The notes: generated from the sequence alone by a model not told the origin. A stretch of 9,167 bases of DNA from Symbiobacteriaceae bacterium (GCA_027356675.1 DAHVXO010000149.1:1-9167); one strand, 5' to 3'; counted from the stretch's first letter, positions 1-6,751 are shown. Numbers and translations: made by a program.

Positions 1-1
1 G

Positions 2-685
2 GGGGCCACCGGCATCGCGGGGTATAACCTGCTGTTTTTCCTGGGGCTCCACCTGGCGCCGGCCTCAGACGGGGCCATGATCATCCCGACCTTGAACCCA
101 CTCCTCACTATGTTTGCGTCGGTCCCCCTTTTGGGTGAGCAGATGACGAGCCAAAAACTGACAGGAGCGGCGATTTCGGTAGCTGGACAGGCCCTGGTCT
201 TCGGATCGCTCTTTCAGGCGGTCGCACACGACCTTGTTCGGCTGCGGGGCGACCTGCTCTATGCTGGCGCTGCGATCTGTTGGTCGGCATACAGCATTCT
301 GGGACGCATCGCGGCCCGCCGCTTCACGGCCCTTGCGGCCACGACCTGGGCTACGATAGTTGGCTCGCTCATCCTGGCGCCCTTTGCGCTCTGGCAGGTG
401 TCGAGTGCAAATCGCTACACCGTTCCCTTCTGGGCGGACGTGCTTTACATGGCGATCTTTGCGACCGTAATCGGTTTCTTTCTCTGGAGCCGTGGGCTCG
501 AACGGCTGGGGGCCAGCCGGGCAGCGGTCTTCATCAACCTGGTGCCCGTGATTTCAGTGTTGCTGGCCTTCCTCTTGCTCGGCGAGCGGCCTACCGCCAT
601 CCAGGTCGCAGGTATGCTGGTGGTACTCAGCGGGGTCTACCTGGCGGGCACTGCCCGCCCCCAGATACCGGCAGCCGCACAATGA
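2..685 (+). CDS. EamA/DMT-family membrane transporter, C-terminal 227 residues (5' partial)
   Basis: The reading frame is open from the window edge, so the start lies upstream. The visible 227 residues hold most of a two-repeat EamA (drug/metabolite transporter) protein. The end of the first repeat shows the family pattern LAPASDGAMIIPTLNPLLT (about residues 18-36) followed by LLGEQ. The second repeat (about 85-217) begins GDLLYAGAAICWSAYSILGR and ends with the matching pair ASRAAVFINLVPVISVLLAF and LLGERPTAIQVAGMLVVLSG. About eight hydrophobic segments are visible, out of ten usual for the family. Members are inner-membrane exporters of amino acids, metabolites or drugs; the substrate cannot be read from sequence. 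The short tail after the last helix ends in a Pro/Ala-rich stretch. It is closed by a strong hairpin 11 bp after the stop, so it is probably the last gene of its transcript. Confidence 0.93.
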   Translation, partial: GATGIAGYNLLFFLGLHLAPASDGAMIIPTLNPLLTMFASVPLLGEQMTSQKLTGAAISVAGQALVFGSLFQAVAHDLVRLRGDLLYAGAAICWSAYSILGRIAARRFTALAATTWATIVGSLILAPFALWQVSSANRYTVPFWADVLYMAIFATVIGFFLWSRGLERLGASRAAVFINLVPVISVLLAFLLLGERPTAIQVAGMLVVLSGVYLAGTARPQIPAAAQ

Positions 686-695
686 CGGGAATGTG

Positions 696-729
696 CGGTG
701 AGGGGAGAGCAGCCGCTCTCCCCTCACCG
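696..729 (+). terminator. Perfect 15-bp stem-loop after the EamA gene
   Basis: The arms 696-710 (CGGTGAGGGGAGAGC) and 715-729 are exact reverse complements around the 4-base loop AGCC, starting 11 bp after the transporter stop codon. Only a weak T-rich run (TCGTTGT) follows, so this is a terminator-type hairpin without a classical U-tract. The position and perfect pairing support the call. Confidence 0.75.
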
Positions 730-733
730 TCGT

Positions 734-752
734 TGTGACCGCACGGGTCACA
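734..752. repeat. Inverted repeat TGTGACC-N5-GGTCACA
   Basis: Two exact 7-bp arms (734-740 and 746-752) flank the spacer GCACG, directly after the transporter terminator. It could be an operator for a downstream promoter or a second small hairpin. The inner TGTGA/TCACA halves are 9 bp apart. CRP sites have 6 and Rex sites 8, so neither regulator is assigned. Confidence 0.4.
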
Positions 753-844
753 GGGTCTTGCATCAACCGCCGGGACGGCGGGTACTCGGGTTGGCGGTGA
801 TCACCCTGCGAACGGTAGTGGCCACAGTGCCCTGTCGACTCAGC

Positions 845-864
845 GGCACCGGGCGCCCGGTGCC
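845..864. repeat. Perfect 20-bp palindrome (GGCACCGGGC and its complement)
   Basis: The sequence from 845 to 864 equals its own reverse complement with no spacer. As RNA it would form an 8-bp stem with a GCGC loop; as DNA it is a possible dimer-binding site. The flanks AAACTCC give no U-tract, so a terminator role is weakly supported. Confidence 0.5.
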
Positions 865-877
865 AAACTCCACTGCA

Positions 878-1146
878 TGGGTCGCTGCCCCGGGGCGCGG
901 CGCCGGCTGGTCCTGGGGGGCATCCTGTCTCATACGCATGTGTGCGGCTCACCTCATCTTCATCGTATGAGGAGCGACGAAGTCGGTCCGCTCATGGACG
1001 CCTTGACAGGCATTCACGACACGCAGCAGAAAGACGGGGCGGTCGGGTTCTTGACCCGCGGGGCCACGGTGCGCGAGGATGTCTTTACCCTCATGGCTGC
1101 CTGCGCCATGACGCGATTCTCTCATCCGGAGTTGTATGAGCCATGA
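878..1146 (+). pseudogene. DUF84 / inosine-xanthosine triphosphatase (YjjX-like), truncated and frameshifted 3' remnant
   Basis: The frame 967-1146 encodes 59 residues that fit the C-terminal end of DUF84 proteins, house-cleaning NTPases that hydrolyse non-canonical purine triphosphates (ITP/XTP). The matching landmarks are SDEVGPLMDALTGIHDTQQ, then KDGAVGFLTRG and the end FSHPELYEP; intact members carry E.G..MDELTG, GA[IV]GFLT.G and a terminal HPELY. Intact proteins are about 170-180 residues, so roughly two thirds are missing. Upstream, a different frame (about 878-931) reads WVAAPGRGAGWSWGAS, similar to the W.A..DR.GR..WGAS segment just before this region, which implies at least one frameshift near 931-966. 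The terminator at 696-729 leaves too little room for the missing N-terminus. The final ATGA overlaps the start of the NUDIX gene. A sequencing indel is an alternative for the frameshift but not for the missing N-terminus. Confidence 0.6.
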
Positions 1147-1589
1147 GTGATGTCACACGCGACTTTACTGTCGCCACTTTCGTGATCCACGACCGCAAGA
1201 CACTTTTACTCTGGCACCGTAAACTGTCAATGTGGCTGCCGCCGGGCGGGCACATCGATCCGAACGAACTGCCGGACGAGGCGGCGGTGCGGGAGGTCAA
1301 AGAAGAGACCGGGCTGGACGTCGTCCTGCTCACGCAGCCCTCCCAGCCGCCGATTCCCGGACCCCGTGCGCTGGCGCAGCCGGAAGGCGTGCAGTTGGAG
1401 GACATCGCTCCCGGGCATCAACACATCGACCTGATCTACTTTGCACGGCCGGTGGACCCGGGGGCGATTGCACCTACGGCCAACGACGAGGTGGACCGGG
1501 TGGGCTGGTACGGACTGGCTGACCTCGATCGGGTTCCCCTGACTGAGGAAGTCCGCTACTGGACATTGCGGGCACTGAGCAAAGGGTAG
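1143..1589 (+). CDS. NUDIX hydrolase
   Basis: This 148-residue protein carries a perfect Nudix box (G-x5-E-x7-R-E-U-x-E-E-x-G-U) at residues 36-58: G36, E42, R50-E51-V52, E54-E55, G57-L58. The glutamates coordinate the divalent metals that drive hydrolysis of a nucleoside diphosphate linked to another moiety. WLPPGGH (31-37) precedes the box, as is usual. The length is typical of a single-domain enzyme. It has no signal peptide and should be cytosolic. The substrate cannot be deduced; sanitation of oxidised or non-canonical nucleotides would fit the upstream DUF84 remnant. The ATG overlaps the TGA of that remnant by 4 bp, indicating former or present translational coupling, with GGAG about 11 bp upstream. 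A lipoprotein gene follows after 26 bp. Confidence 0.93.
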   Translation: MSDVTRDFTVATFVIHDRKTLLLWHRKLSMWLPPGGHIDPNELPDEAAVREVKEETGLDVVLLTQPSQPPIPGPRALAQPEGVQLEDIAPGHQHIDLIYFARPVDPGAIAPTANDEVDRVGWYGLADLDRVPLTEEVRYWTLRALSKG

Positions 1590-1615
1590 GCGCACGAAAC
1601 AAGGGGGTGGGCGGT

Positions 1616-2500
1616 ATGAGGCATCGTCTCCTATGGCTGGTTCTGGCCCTCGTGGCCCTGGCCGGCTGCGGGGCCGTGCCGCAGACCCCTGACGCCGCCG
1701 TCCCCGTTGCTCGGGAGTTCATGGATGCCTGGGTTGCGCGGAGCTCGGCCACCATGTACCCACTGCTGACTGATAAGGCCCGCCAGGCCATGACCCGTGG
1801 GGTAGTCGCCGCCTATCTGCGCACGCAGCTGGTCAGTTACGAGAGCCTGGGCACGCCGGTGCGGCGAACCGACACCTGGTTGCAGATTCCCGTGCGCGGT
1901 CTCACCATTCGCCTCGAAGATGGCGAGGTGCGCTGGCCCGAGGTGCTCCTCACCATGCATCACGACGGCAAGCGGTGGCAGGTGGCATGGGCGGAACCGC
2001 TCATGGCGCAGTCCATGTTAGCCTATGAGAGCGGCGCCTACGTCGACCAACTGGCAATCGGACACACAATGACGGGGATCGATCCGTATCATTACCGCGG
2101 GTACCTGGAACAACACTTTGCCAGTCGTGGTCTAAAGCGATACAGGGAGGCAGAACTCTGGCTGATTCGGGCCCAGGAGACCGCCACTCTGGCTCAACTG
2201 CCCGACGTACGTGATGCCACGGCCCGGTTCAAGCTGAGCCTGGGCGATGCGAACGCCGCTGCGCTCCAAGCCCGGCAGGCGCTCGAGGCGGCCGCTCCTC
2301 TCATCCCCACCACGTACTCGAAGCGTTGGCAGGCCGATACACTGGTGGTCCTGGCAAAGGCGCTGTACAAGGCCGGGGACCGGACAGGGACCGATGAGGC
2401 CGTACGACAGGCCGCGGCGGCTGACCCCGTAAATGCGCCGCTGGCTGTCTTTCGCCAGCAACTGAACGCCCCCGCCCCCTCTGCACCGGCCAAATCCTGA
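1616..2500 (+). CDS. Lipoprotein with NTF2-like N-terminal domain and helical (TPR-like) C-terminal half
   Basis: The 294-residue product begins with a short basic N-terminus, a hydrophobic core and the lipobox LAGC, so Cys18 is expected to be lipidated and the protein anchored on the outer face of the membrane. Residues about 28-130 (VAREFMDAWVARSSATMYPLL, then DGKRWQVAWAEPLM) resemble the NTF2-like fold found at the N-terminus of some penicillin-binding proteins (MecA_N type). From about 140 to 283 it is helical and Ala/Leu-rich, with TPR-like pairs such as GDANAAALQARQALEAA and ALYKAGDRTGTDEAVRQAAAADP. It ends in a Pro/Ala/Ser tail. The ATG at 1616 is preferred over the in-frame GTG at 1607 because it puts the AAGGGGGTGG stretch at proper distance and gives a normal signal peptide. 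It lies 22 bp before the LCP gene, which suggests a joint role in cell-wall assembly. The exact function is unknown. Confidence 0.85.
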   Translation: MRHRLLWLVLALVALAGCGAVPQTPDAAVPVAREFMDAWVARSSATMYPLLTDKARQAMTRGVVAAYLRTQLVSYESLGTPVRRTDTWLQIPVRGLTIRLEDGEVRWPEVLLTMHHDGKRWQVAWAEPLMAQSMLAYESGAYVDQLAIGHTMTGIDPYHYRGYLEQHFASRGLKRYREAELWLIRAQETATLAQLPDVRDATARFKLSLGDANAAALQARQALEAAAPLIPTTYSKRWQADTLVVLAKALYKAGDRTGTDEAVRQAAAADPVNAPLAVFRQQLNAPAPSAPAKS

Positions 2501-2508
2501 CACCAACC

Positions 2509-2525
2509 GGGAGGCTCCACCGTTG
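2509..2525 (+). promoter_or_regulatory. Ribosome binding site that fixes a TTG start for the LCP gene
   Basis: GGGAGG (2509-2514) stands 8 bp ahead of TTG (2523-2525). There is no ATG or GTG in frame before the membrane helix, so the TTG is the likely start. Confidence 0.75.
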
Positions 2526-3443
2526 CGATATGCGCTCGTCAACCGAATCCCAGAGCGCCGGCGCCCCCAGCGGCCGCGCTTCTGGCTCCGCCGCCTGATT
2601 GTTGTGTTGGTCCTTCTGACGCCGCTGCTGATCTGGCGGGGTTGGCTCTATGTGAAGCACCGCCTGCTCCCCCTTCCCGCCGAGGGTAGCGCGGCCCGAG
2701 TGGTCGTCCATCAACCGGTTTATGTGCTGATTCTGGGCGTTGATCAGCCGCGCGACGATGCGGGGCGGTCGGATACGCTGATGCTCCTGCGGCTCGGGCC
2801 AAATGGGAAATCGGCCGACATCGTCAACATCCCGCGCGATACCCAGGTCACGTTGCCGGGAGGCAAGCGCTCCAAGGTGAACTCGGCGTACTCGATCGGC
2901 GGCCCGGAGCTCGCCGCACAGGTCGCCGCGGAGACACTGGGCATTCCCCGGCCGTATTACGTGAAGATCAGCCTGGAGGCCTTCGAGAAGATGGTCGACC
3001 AGATTGGCGGCGTGGACCTGACCGTCGACCGGCATTACGTCTACGACGATCCGTTCCAGAACCTGTACATCAATATCCCGGCGGGGCCGCAGCATATGAA
3101 CGGCGAGAAGGCGCTCAAGTTTGTCCGAATTCGGTACGATGGCGTCACCAACGACGATATCGCCCGGATCAAGCGGCAGCAGCAGTTCCTTGACGCCGTG
3201 CGGCAGAAGCTTTCGGCGCCCGCCTACTGGGCCAAGGTCCCCGGTATGATCAGCACGCTACGCAAGTACGTGGCGACAAATATCCCCGAGGCCGACCAGT
3301 TGAACCTGGTCGAGGCGCTCTACAAGGCCCGCGGCAGTCTGCATATGCAAACTTTGCCCGGCGCACCGAACGATGCCACGGGCGACTGGCTGGTGGATGC
3401 TGCTGCATGGAACGAGGTGGTTCAGGCTTGGTCGCAAAAATGA
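2523..3443 (+). CDS. LCP (LytR-CpsA-Psr) family cell-wall polymer ligase
   Basis: This 306-residue protein has a basic cytoplasmic N-terminus, one membrane helix (about 23-42) and an extracellular LCP domain (about 65-230). LCP proteins move undecaprenyl-pyrophosphate-linked glycopolymers such as teichoic acids or capsule onto peptidoglycan. Family hallmarks are all present: VLILGVDQ (68-75), GRSDTLMLLRL (81-91), VNIPRDTQV (101-109) with the R105/D106 pair, KVNSAYSIGG (118-127), IGGVDLTVD (161-169), the MNGEKALKFVRIR stretch (192-204) and ARIKRQQQF (214-222). The arginines and aspartates of these motifs bind the pyrophosphate and metal. The C-terminal 75 residues are a usual helical extension. 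It starts at TTG. Its TGA overlaps the ATG of mobA by ATGA, so the two are translationally coupled. The upstream lipoprotein is a plausible partner at the membrane surface. Which polymer it attaches cannot be told. Confidence 0.94.
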   Translation: MRYALVNRIPERRRPQRPRFWLRRLIVVLVLLTPLLIWRGWLYVKHRLLPLPAEGSAARVVVHQPVYVLILGVDQPRDDAGRSDTLMLLRLGPNGKSADIVNIPRDTQVTLPGGKRSKVNSAYSIGGPELAAQVAAETLGIPRPYYVKISLEAFEKMVDQIGGVDLTVDRHYVYDDPFQNLYINIPAGPQHMNGEKALKFVRIRYDGVTNDDIARIKRQQQFLDAVRQKLSAPAYWAKVPGMISTLRKYVATNIPEADQLNLVEALYKARGSLHMQTLPGAPNDATGDWLVDAAAWNEVVQAWSQK

Positions 3444-4042
3444 AGGCCTGCGGGGTGATTCTGGCCGGCGGGCAGTCCAGCCGCATGGGGGCAAACAAGT
3501 CCCTGCTGGACTTCGAGGGCGAGCCGCTGATTCAGCGGGTGGCGACCCGCCTGACGGCCTGGTTCCAACAGGTGGTCGTGGTGACGAACACTCCCGAAGT
3601 CTTCGGGTTCCTTGGCTTGCCGATGTTCGGCGACCGGGTTCCCGGGCTGGGGCCCCTGGGCGGGCTGGAAGCGGGACTCAACGCCAGCCGGTTCGACCAT
3701 GCCTTTTTCTGCGCGACGGACATGCCCTTTGTGGATGAGGCGCTGGTCCGTTACCTGGTGGGGCTGACCCCCGGATACGAGATCGTGGTCCCGCAGATCG
3801 CAGGCGAGTACGAGCCCATGCACGCTGTCTACTCGCGAGAATGCCTGCCGCTGGTGCATGCGCAGTTGGATTCCCGCCGCTTGCGCCTCCTGAGCATCTT
3901 CGGCGACGCTCGGGTCCGAACGGTCGGTGCGGATGAGGTGCAGGTCTTCGGCAACCCTGAACGGCTCTTCTTCAACTGCAACACCCCGGACGACCTTGAG
4001 CGGGCCAGGGCATGGCAGCGGGAGGCGCAGAATGATGCGTAA
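3440..4042 (+). CDS. mobA: Molybdenum cofactor guanylyltransferase MobA
   Basis: The 200-residue protein is the usual length for MobA, which transfers GMP from GTP to molybdopterin to make the bis-MGD precursor used by DMSO-reductase-family enzymes such as nitrate reductase and formate dehydrogenase. The nucleotide-binding signature LAGGQSSRMG (8-17) followed by NKSLL (19-23) is complete. PGLGPLGGLEAGL (68-80) matches the MobA GP..GI..GL loop. D94 in ATDMPF is the metal-binding aspartate, and NCNTPDDLERA (179-189) is the typical C-terminal signature. It is a soluble Rossmann-like enzyme. The ATG at 3440 is chosen for the ATGA overlap with the LCP stop; an ATG 33 bp upstream would intrude into the LCP gene. 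No other molybdopterin gene is visible nearby, so another MobA-like nucleotidyltransferase serving envelope metabolism is a weaker alternative. Confidence 0.88.
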   Translation: MKACGVILAGGQSSRMGANKSLLDFEGEPLIQRVATRLTAWFQQVVVVTNTPEVFGFLGLPMFGDRVPGLGPLGGLEAGLNASRFDHAFFCATDMPFVDEALVRYLVGLTPGYEIVVPQIAGEYEPMHAVYSRECLPLVHAQLDSRRLRLLSIFGDARVRTVGADEVQVFGNPERLFFNCNTPDDLERARAWQREAQNDA

Positions 4043-5963
4043 CCGCAGCACGCTGTGGATCTCACTTTCGTCGCTCGTGATTCTGGCCGGCGCCGCCGTC
4101 GTGCTGCCCCGCCTCCTGCCTGCGTCCCGCCTGCCCACCCAGACGGTTGTGACGCAGGGTTTGACGGTGGCCGTCCTGGCGGGCCTGGTACTGGCGGCCC
4201 AGCGCTGGCGTGTAGCCATCCGGGGAACGCGCGGCGACGTCTCCATCTCCATGGCGATTGACGTCGCGACGATGCTGATGCTCCCGCCGTTTGTGGCAGC
4301 CGCCGGCTCGGCGCTGGGCACCGCCCTTTACCACTTCTTTGGGGCGTACAACTTCCCCAAGGGGCGGGAACACCGGCTCAGCCGGGCGTTGGTCCGCGGT
4401 GTGGTCACCTTCTCGGCAGTAGCACTTGGTGGCTGGCTTTTTCGATTCCTGCGCCCAGCCCCGGGGCCCATTCTGTTCGTAAACGACTGGCTGGCGATTG
4501 GGCTTGGCATCGCCACGCGGCTGGGTGTTCGGGTGGTGTTCTACCCGCTGGGCATGGCCGCGCTACGGGCCGAGCCTGTGGCGGGGCAATTGCGCAACGA
4601 ATGGAACCGCCTGCCGCTGGTGCCGTTCATGCTGACGACCACCCTGGGCGGATCGGCCGCGTTAATCTGGCAGGAACAGCCGCTGGCGATTGTGCTGCTC
4701 CTGGGCCCTCTGGCCGCGACCTGGGCGGCGACCCAGGAGTTCGGACGCCTCAACGAGTTGCTCGCGACGCTGGAAGACAAAGTGGCGGACCGCACGGCCC
4801 GCCTCAATGAAACCGTGACGGCTCTGAAGCGCCGGTTGGGCGAATCCGAGGCCCTGCACGCCGTAGACCGTGCGATGGTGCAGGCCATGCATCCCAATCA
4901 AGTGCTCGCCGTGATCGCACGGGAGAGTGTGCGAGTCACGGGGGGCAGCACCGCATTGGTGACATTACTGTCGGAAGACAGCCAGCACCAGTTCGTCCGG
5001 GCCGTATATGGCCCGGGAATGGAAGCTTACTACGGTCTGGAATTACCGATCGTGGGGAGTCTGACCGGCGAAGTGATCAACACCGGAGAGGCGCAAGTCT
5101 CGATGGACCCGTCAGCGGACTCCCGCCTGAATCAGGACATGGTGCGGTGCGGGCGGTGGCGGGCGGTCATCGAGGCGCCGCTGCGGTCCAAGGAGCGGGT
5201 GCTGGGGGTGCTGGTAGTCGCCACATCTGCATCGGTGGCCTTTGATGAGCAGCACATGCGGCTGCTCACACTGCTGGCAAACCAGGCCGGGTTGGTCCTG
5301 GAGAATGCCGGCCTGCACGCCAAGGCCCGGGAGGTGGCGGTGCTGGAAGAGCGGAACCGTCTGGCCCGAGAACTGCATGACTCCGTGACGCAGGTGCTCT
5401 TTAGCCTGACGTTGAACTTGGAAACGGCGGCGGGGCTGCTGGAGCGCAATCCTGAGAAGGCCGCCCTCCTGGTTGGCCGCTCCCAGGAGATGGCGGCTGA
5501 GGCGCTGGCGGACATGCGGTCGCTCATCTTCGAACTTCGACCGGCAGCCTTGCAGGAGAAGGGGTTGGCCATGGCGCTGGCCAATCACGTCAACCTGTTT
5601 CGGCGTCGTCAGGGGATCGCAGTCTCGCTGACGCTTGACGGCGAAGACCGGCTGTCACCCGATGCCGAGTTCTGCCTGTATCGCATCGCCCAGGAAGCGC
5701 TCAATAACGTGGCGAAACATGCGAAGGCCCGGCAGGTGCAGGTCCGCTACAGCACCGAAGGTGGCTGGGCTATGCTGAAGGTAACGGATGACGGGGCCGG
5801 GTTTGACCAGGCCGGCGAGGCGGGTTCCCAGTCCTTCGGCATGTTGGGTATGCGGGAACGGGTGGACGCTTTGGACGGCACGTTTACTGTCACGAGTGCC
5901 CCCGGGCAGGGAACCTGCGTGGAGGCCCGGATTCCGGTCGCATCGGGAGGTGGAGAGCGGTGA
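4032..5963 (+). CDS. Membrane-bound GAF sensor histidine kinase, NarL/LiaS/DegS type (HisKA_3)
   Basis: The 643-residue protein has about six to eight hydrophobic segments in residues 8-232, a short coiled coil (235-275, LEDKVADRTARLNETVTALKRR pattern), a GAF domain (about 285-428), a HisKA_3 dimerisation and phosphotransfer domain (435-505) and a HATPase domain (540-636). The phosphorylated histidine is H449 in ARELHDSVTQVLFSL. ATP-binding motifs are the N-box QEALNNVAKHAK (554-565), DDGAGF (586-591) and FGMLGMRERV (602-611). The loops between helices are short, so the signal is probably sensed in or at the membrane or by the GAF domain, not by an outside domain. The GAF shows no obvious Cys cluster for an iron-sulfur sensor. 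GGGAGG lies 6 bp before ATG 4032 (a second ATG follows at 4035); the gene overlaps mobA by 11 bp. Its stop overlaps the response regulator start, so the two form a pair. Confidence 0.93.
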   Translation: MMRNRSTLWISLSSLVILAGAAVVLPRLLPASRLPTQTVVTQGLTVAVLAGLVLAAQRWRVAIRGTRGDVSISMAIDVATMLMLPPFVAAAGSALGTALYHFFGAYNFPKGREHRLSRALVRGVVTFSAVALGGWLFRFLRPAPGPILFVNDWLAIGLGIATRLGVRVVFYPLGMAALRAEPVAGQLRNEWNRLPLVPFMLTTTLGGSAALIWQEQPLAIVLLLGPLAATWAATQEFGRLNELLATLEDKVADRTARLNETVTALKRRLGESEALHAVDRAMVQAMHPNQVLAVIARESVRVTGGSTALVTLLSEDSQHQFVRAVYGPGMEAYYGLELPIVGSLTGEVINTGEAQVSMDPSADSRLNQDMVRCGRWRAVIEAPLRSKERVLGVLVVATSASVAFDEQHMRLLTLLANQAGLVLENAGLHAKAREVAVLEERNRLARELHDSVTQVLFSLTLNLETAAGLLERNPEKAALLVGRSQEMAAEALADMRSLIFELRPAALQEKGLAMALANHVNLFRRRQGIAVSLTLDGEDRLSPDAEFCLYRIAQEALNNVAKHAKARQVQVRYSTEGGWAMLKVTDDGAGFDQAGEAGSQSFGMLGMRERVDALDGTFTVTSAPGQGTCVEARIPVASGGGER

Positions 5964-6592
5964 AACCGATACGAGTCCTGGTCTGCGATGACCATTTCAT
6001 GGTGCGGCAGGGTCTGAGCAACTACTTTGAGCTCCAGGACGACTTTGAAGTGATCGGCGAGGCCACCAACGGGCGCGAGGGCGTAGAGATGGCCCGGGCC
6101 AAGCGGCCCGATGTGGTCCTGATGGACCTCATGATGCCTGAGCTCGACGGGCTAGGTGCGTTGGAGGCGTTGAAGGGGACTGGGATCCGGGTCATTATCC
6201 TTACCAGCTTCCTGGATGCGGAGAAGGCGCTGGCCTGCATCGAGTCAGGGGCCATGGGGTTTCTGACGAAGGATATCCAGCCGGCGGACCTGGTAGATGC
6301 CATCCGGGCAGTGCATCGGGGTGAGCCGCGGCTGCATCCTGAGGTTACGAAGCGGCTGATGTACCGGGCGGTCCATCCGGGTGCGCCGGTGGGGAAGGAG
6401 ACCCTCACGGCCCGCGAACTGGATGTCCTGCGGTGCCTGGCGCATGGGATGACGAACCGGGAGATTGCGGACAAGCTGGTCATCAGTGAAACCACGGTCA
6501 AGACGCACATCTCCAGCATTTTAAGCAAGCTTCATCTGACGGACCGGACGCAGGCCGCACTGTTTGCGGTCCGGGAGCGTCTCTTGGACTGA
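5960..6592 (+). CDS. NarL/FixJ-family response regulator with LuxR-type DNA-binding domain
   Basis: This 210-residue regulator has a receiver domain (3-120) and a LuxR-type helix-turn-helix (148-208). Receiver residues are intact: acidic pair D10/D11, phosphoacceptor D56 in VVLMDLMMPE, T82/S83 and K104 in FLTKD. The output domain carries LTARELDVLRCLAHGMTNREIADKL and the recognition helix SETTVKTHISSILSKL. It should bind DNA as a phosphorylated dimer and control transcription. The GTG start overlaps the kinase TGA as GTGA, with GGGAGGTGG about 7 bp upstream, so it is coupled to the kinase and is its evident partner. It is the last gene of the operon. Its targets are not visible; no clear repeat of a NarL-type site was found in the window. 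Confidence 0.95.
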   Translation: MKPIRVLVCDDHFMVRQGLSNYFELQDDFEVIGEATNGREGVEMARAKRPDVVLMDLMMPELDGLGALEALKGTGIRVIILTSFLDAEKALACIESGAMGFLTKDIQPADLVDAIRAVHRGEPRLHPEVTKRLMYRAVHPGAPVGKETLTARELDVLRCLAHGMTNREIADKLVISETTVKTHISSILSKLHLTDRTQAALFAVRERLLD

Positions 6593-6751
6593 GATCGTGC
6601 GAAAGAACGACCCGGCCTCCTCCTTACGGATGAGGCAGATCTCATCTACTCTGACCGAATAAATCGTCCCTCGGCATGATGCTGAGCGGCGAATCCAGGC
6701 GTATATTTGAGATGTAATAAACCTCCTGGTCCCCCCCATAACCCCCCCCCA

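Larger units (their letters stand above)
730..877. other. Gene-poor spacer between the EamA terminator and the DUF84 remnant
   Basis: I see no convincing gene here. Short open stretches exist in all frames, but none resembles a known family and none has a good ribosome binding site. It holds the inverted repeat at 734-752 and the palindrome at 845-864. Part of it may be decayed coding DNA of the DUF84 gene whose 3' end follows: the third frame near 750-790 reads GSCINRRDGGYSGW, which faintly recalls the family's N-terminal half. That resemblance is too weak to annotate as coding. Confidence 0.4.

Noticed and set aside
734..752. CRP or Rex binding site
   Set aside because: The half-site spacing (9 bp) differs from both CRP (6) and Rex (8).
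698..970. A 90-codon plus-strand frame across the EamA terminator
   Set aside because: It begins inside the terminator hairpin, has no ribosome binding site and most of it has no similarity; only its tail resembles the DUF84 remnant and is annotated there.
2301..3095. Open frame of about 264 codons on the minus strand opposite the lipoprotein and LCP genes
   Set aside because: It lies opposite clear coding sequence and its composition (rich in Arg, Pro and His) is that of a shadow frame.
3927..4031. Extended N-terminus for the histidine kinase from an upstream ATG
   Set aside because: It would overlap mobA by over 110 bp and add polar residues before the first helix; GGGAGG directly before 4032 supports the shorter form.
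3422..4321. Open frame of about 300 codons on the minus strand opposite mobA and the kinase start
   Set aside because: It is antisense to a well-recognised mobA, has no family resemblance, and long antisense frames are common in GC-rich DNA.
5112..5588. Two overlapping minus-strand frames opposite the GAF and HisKA_3 region
   Set aside because: They are antisense to conserved kinase motifs and have no recognisable domain.
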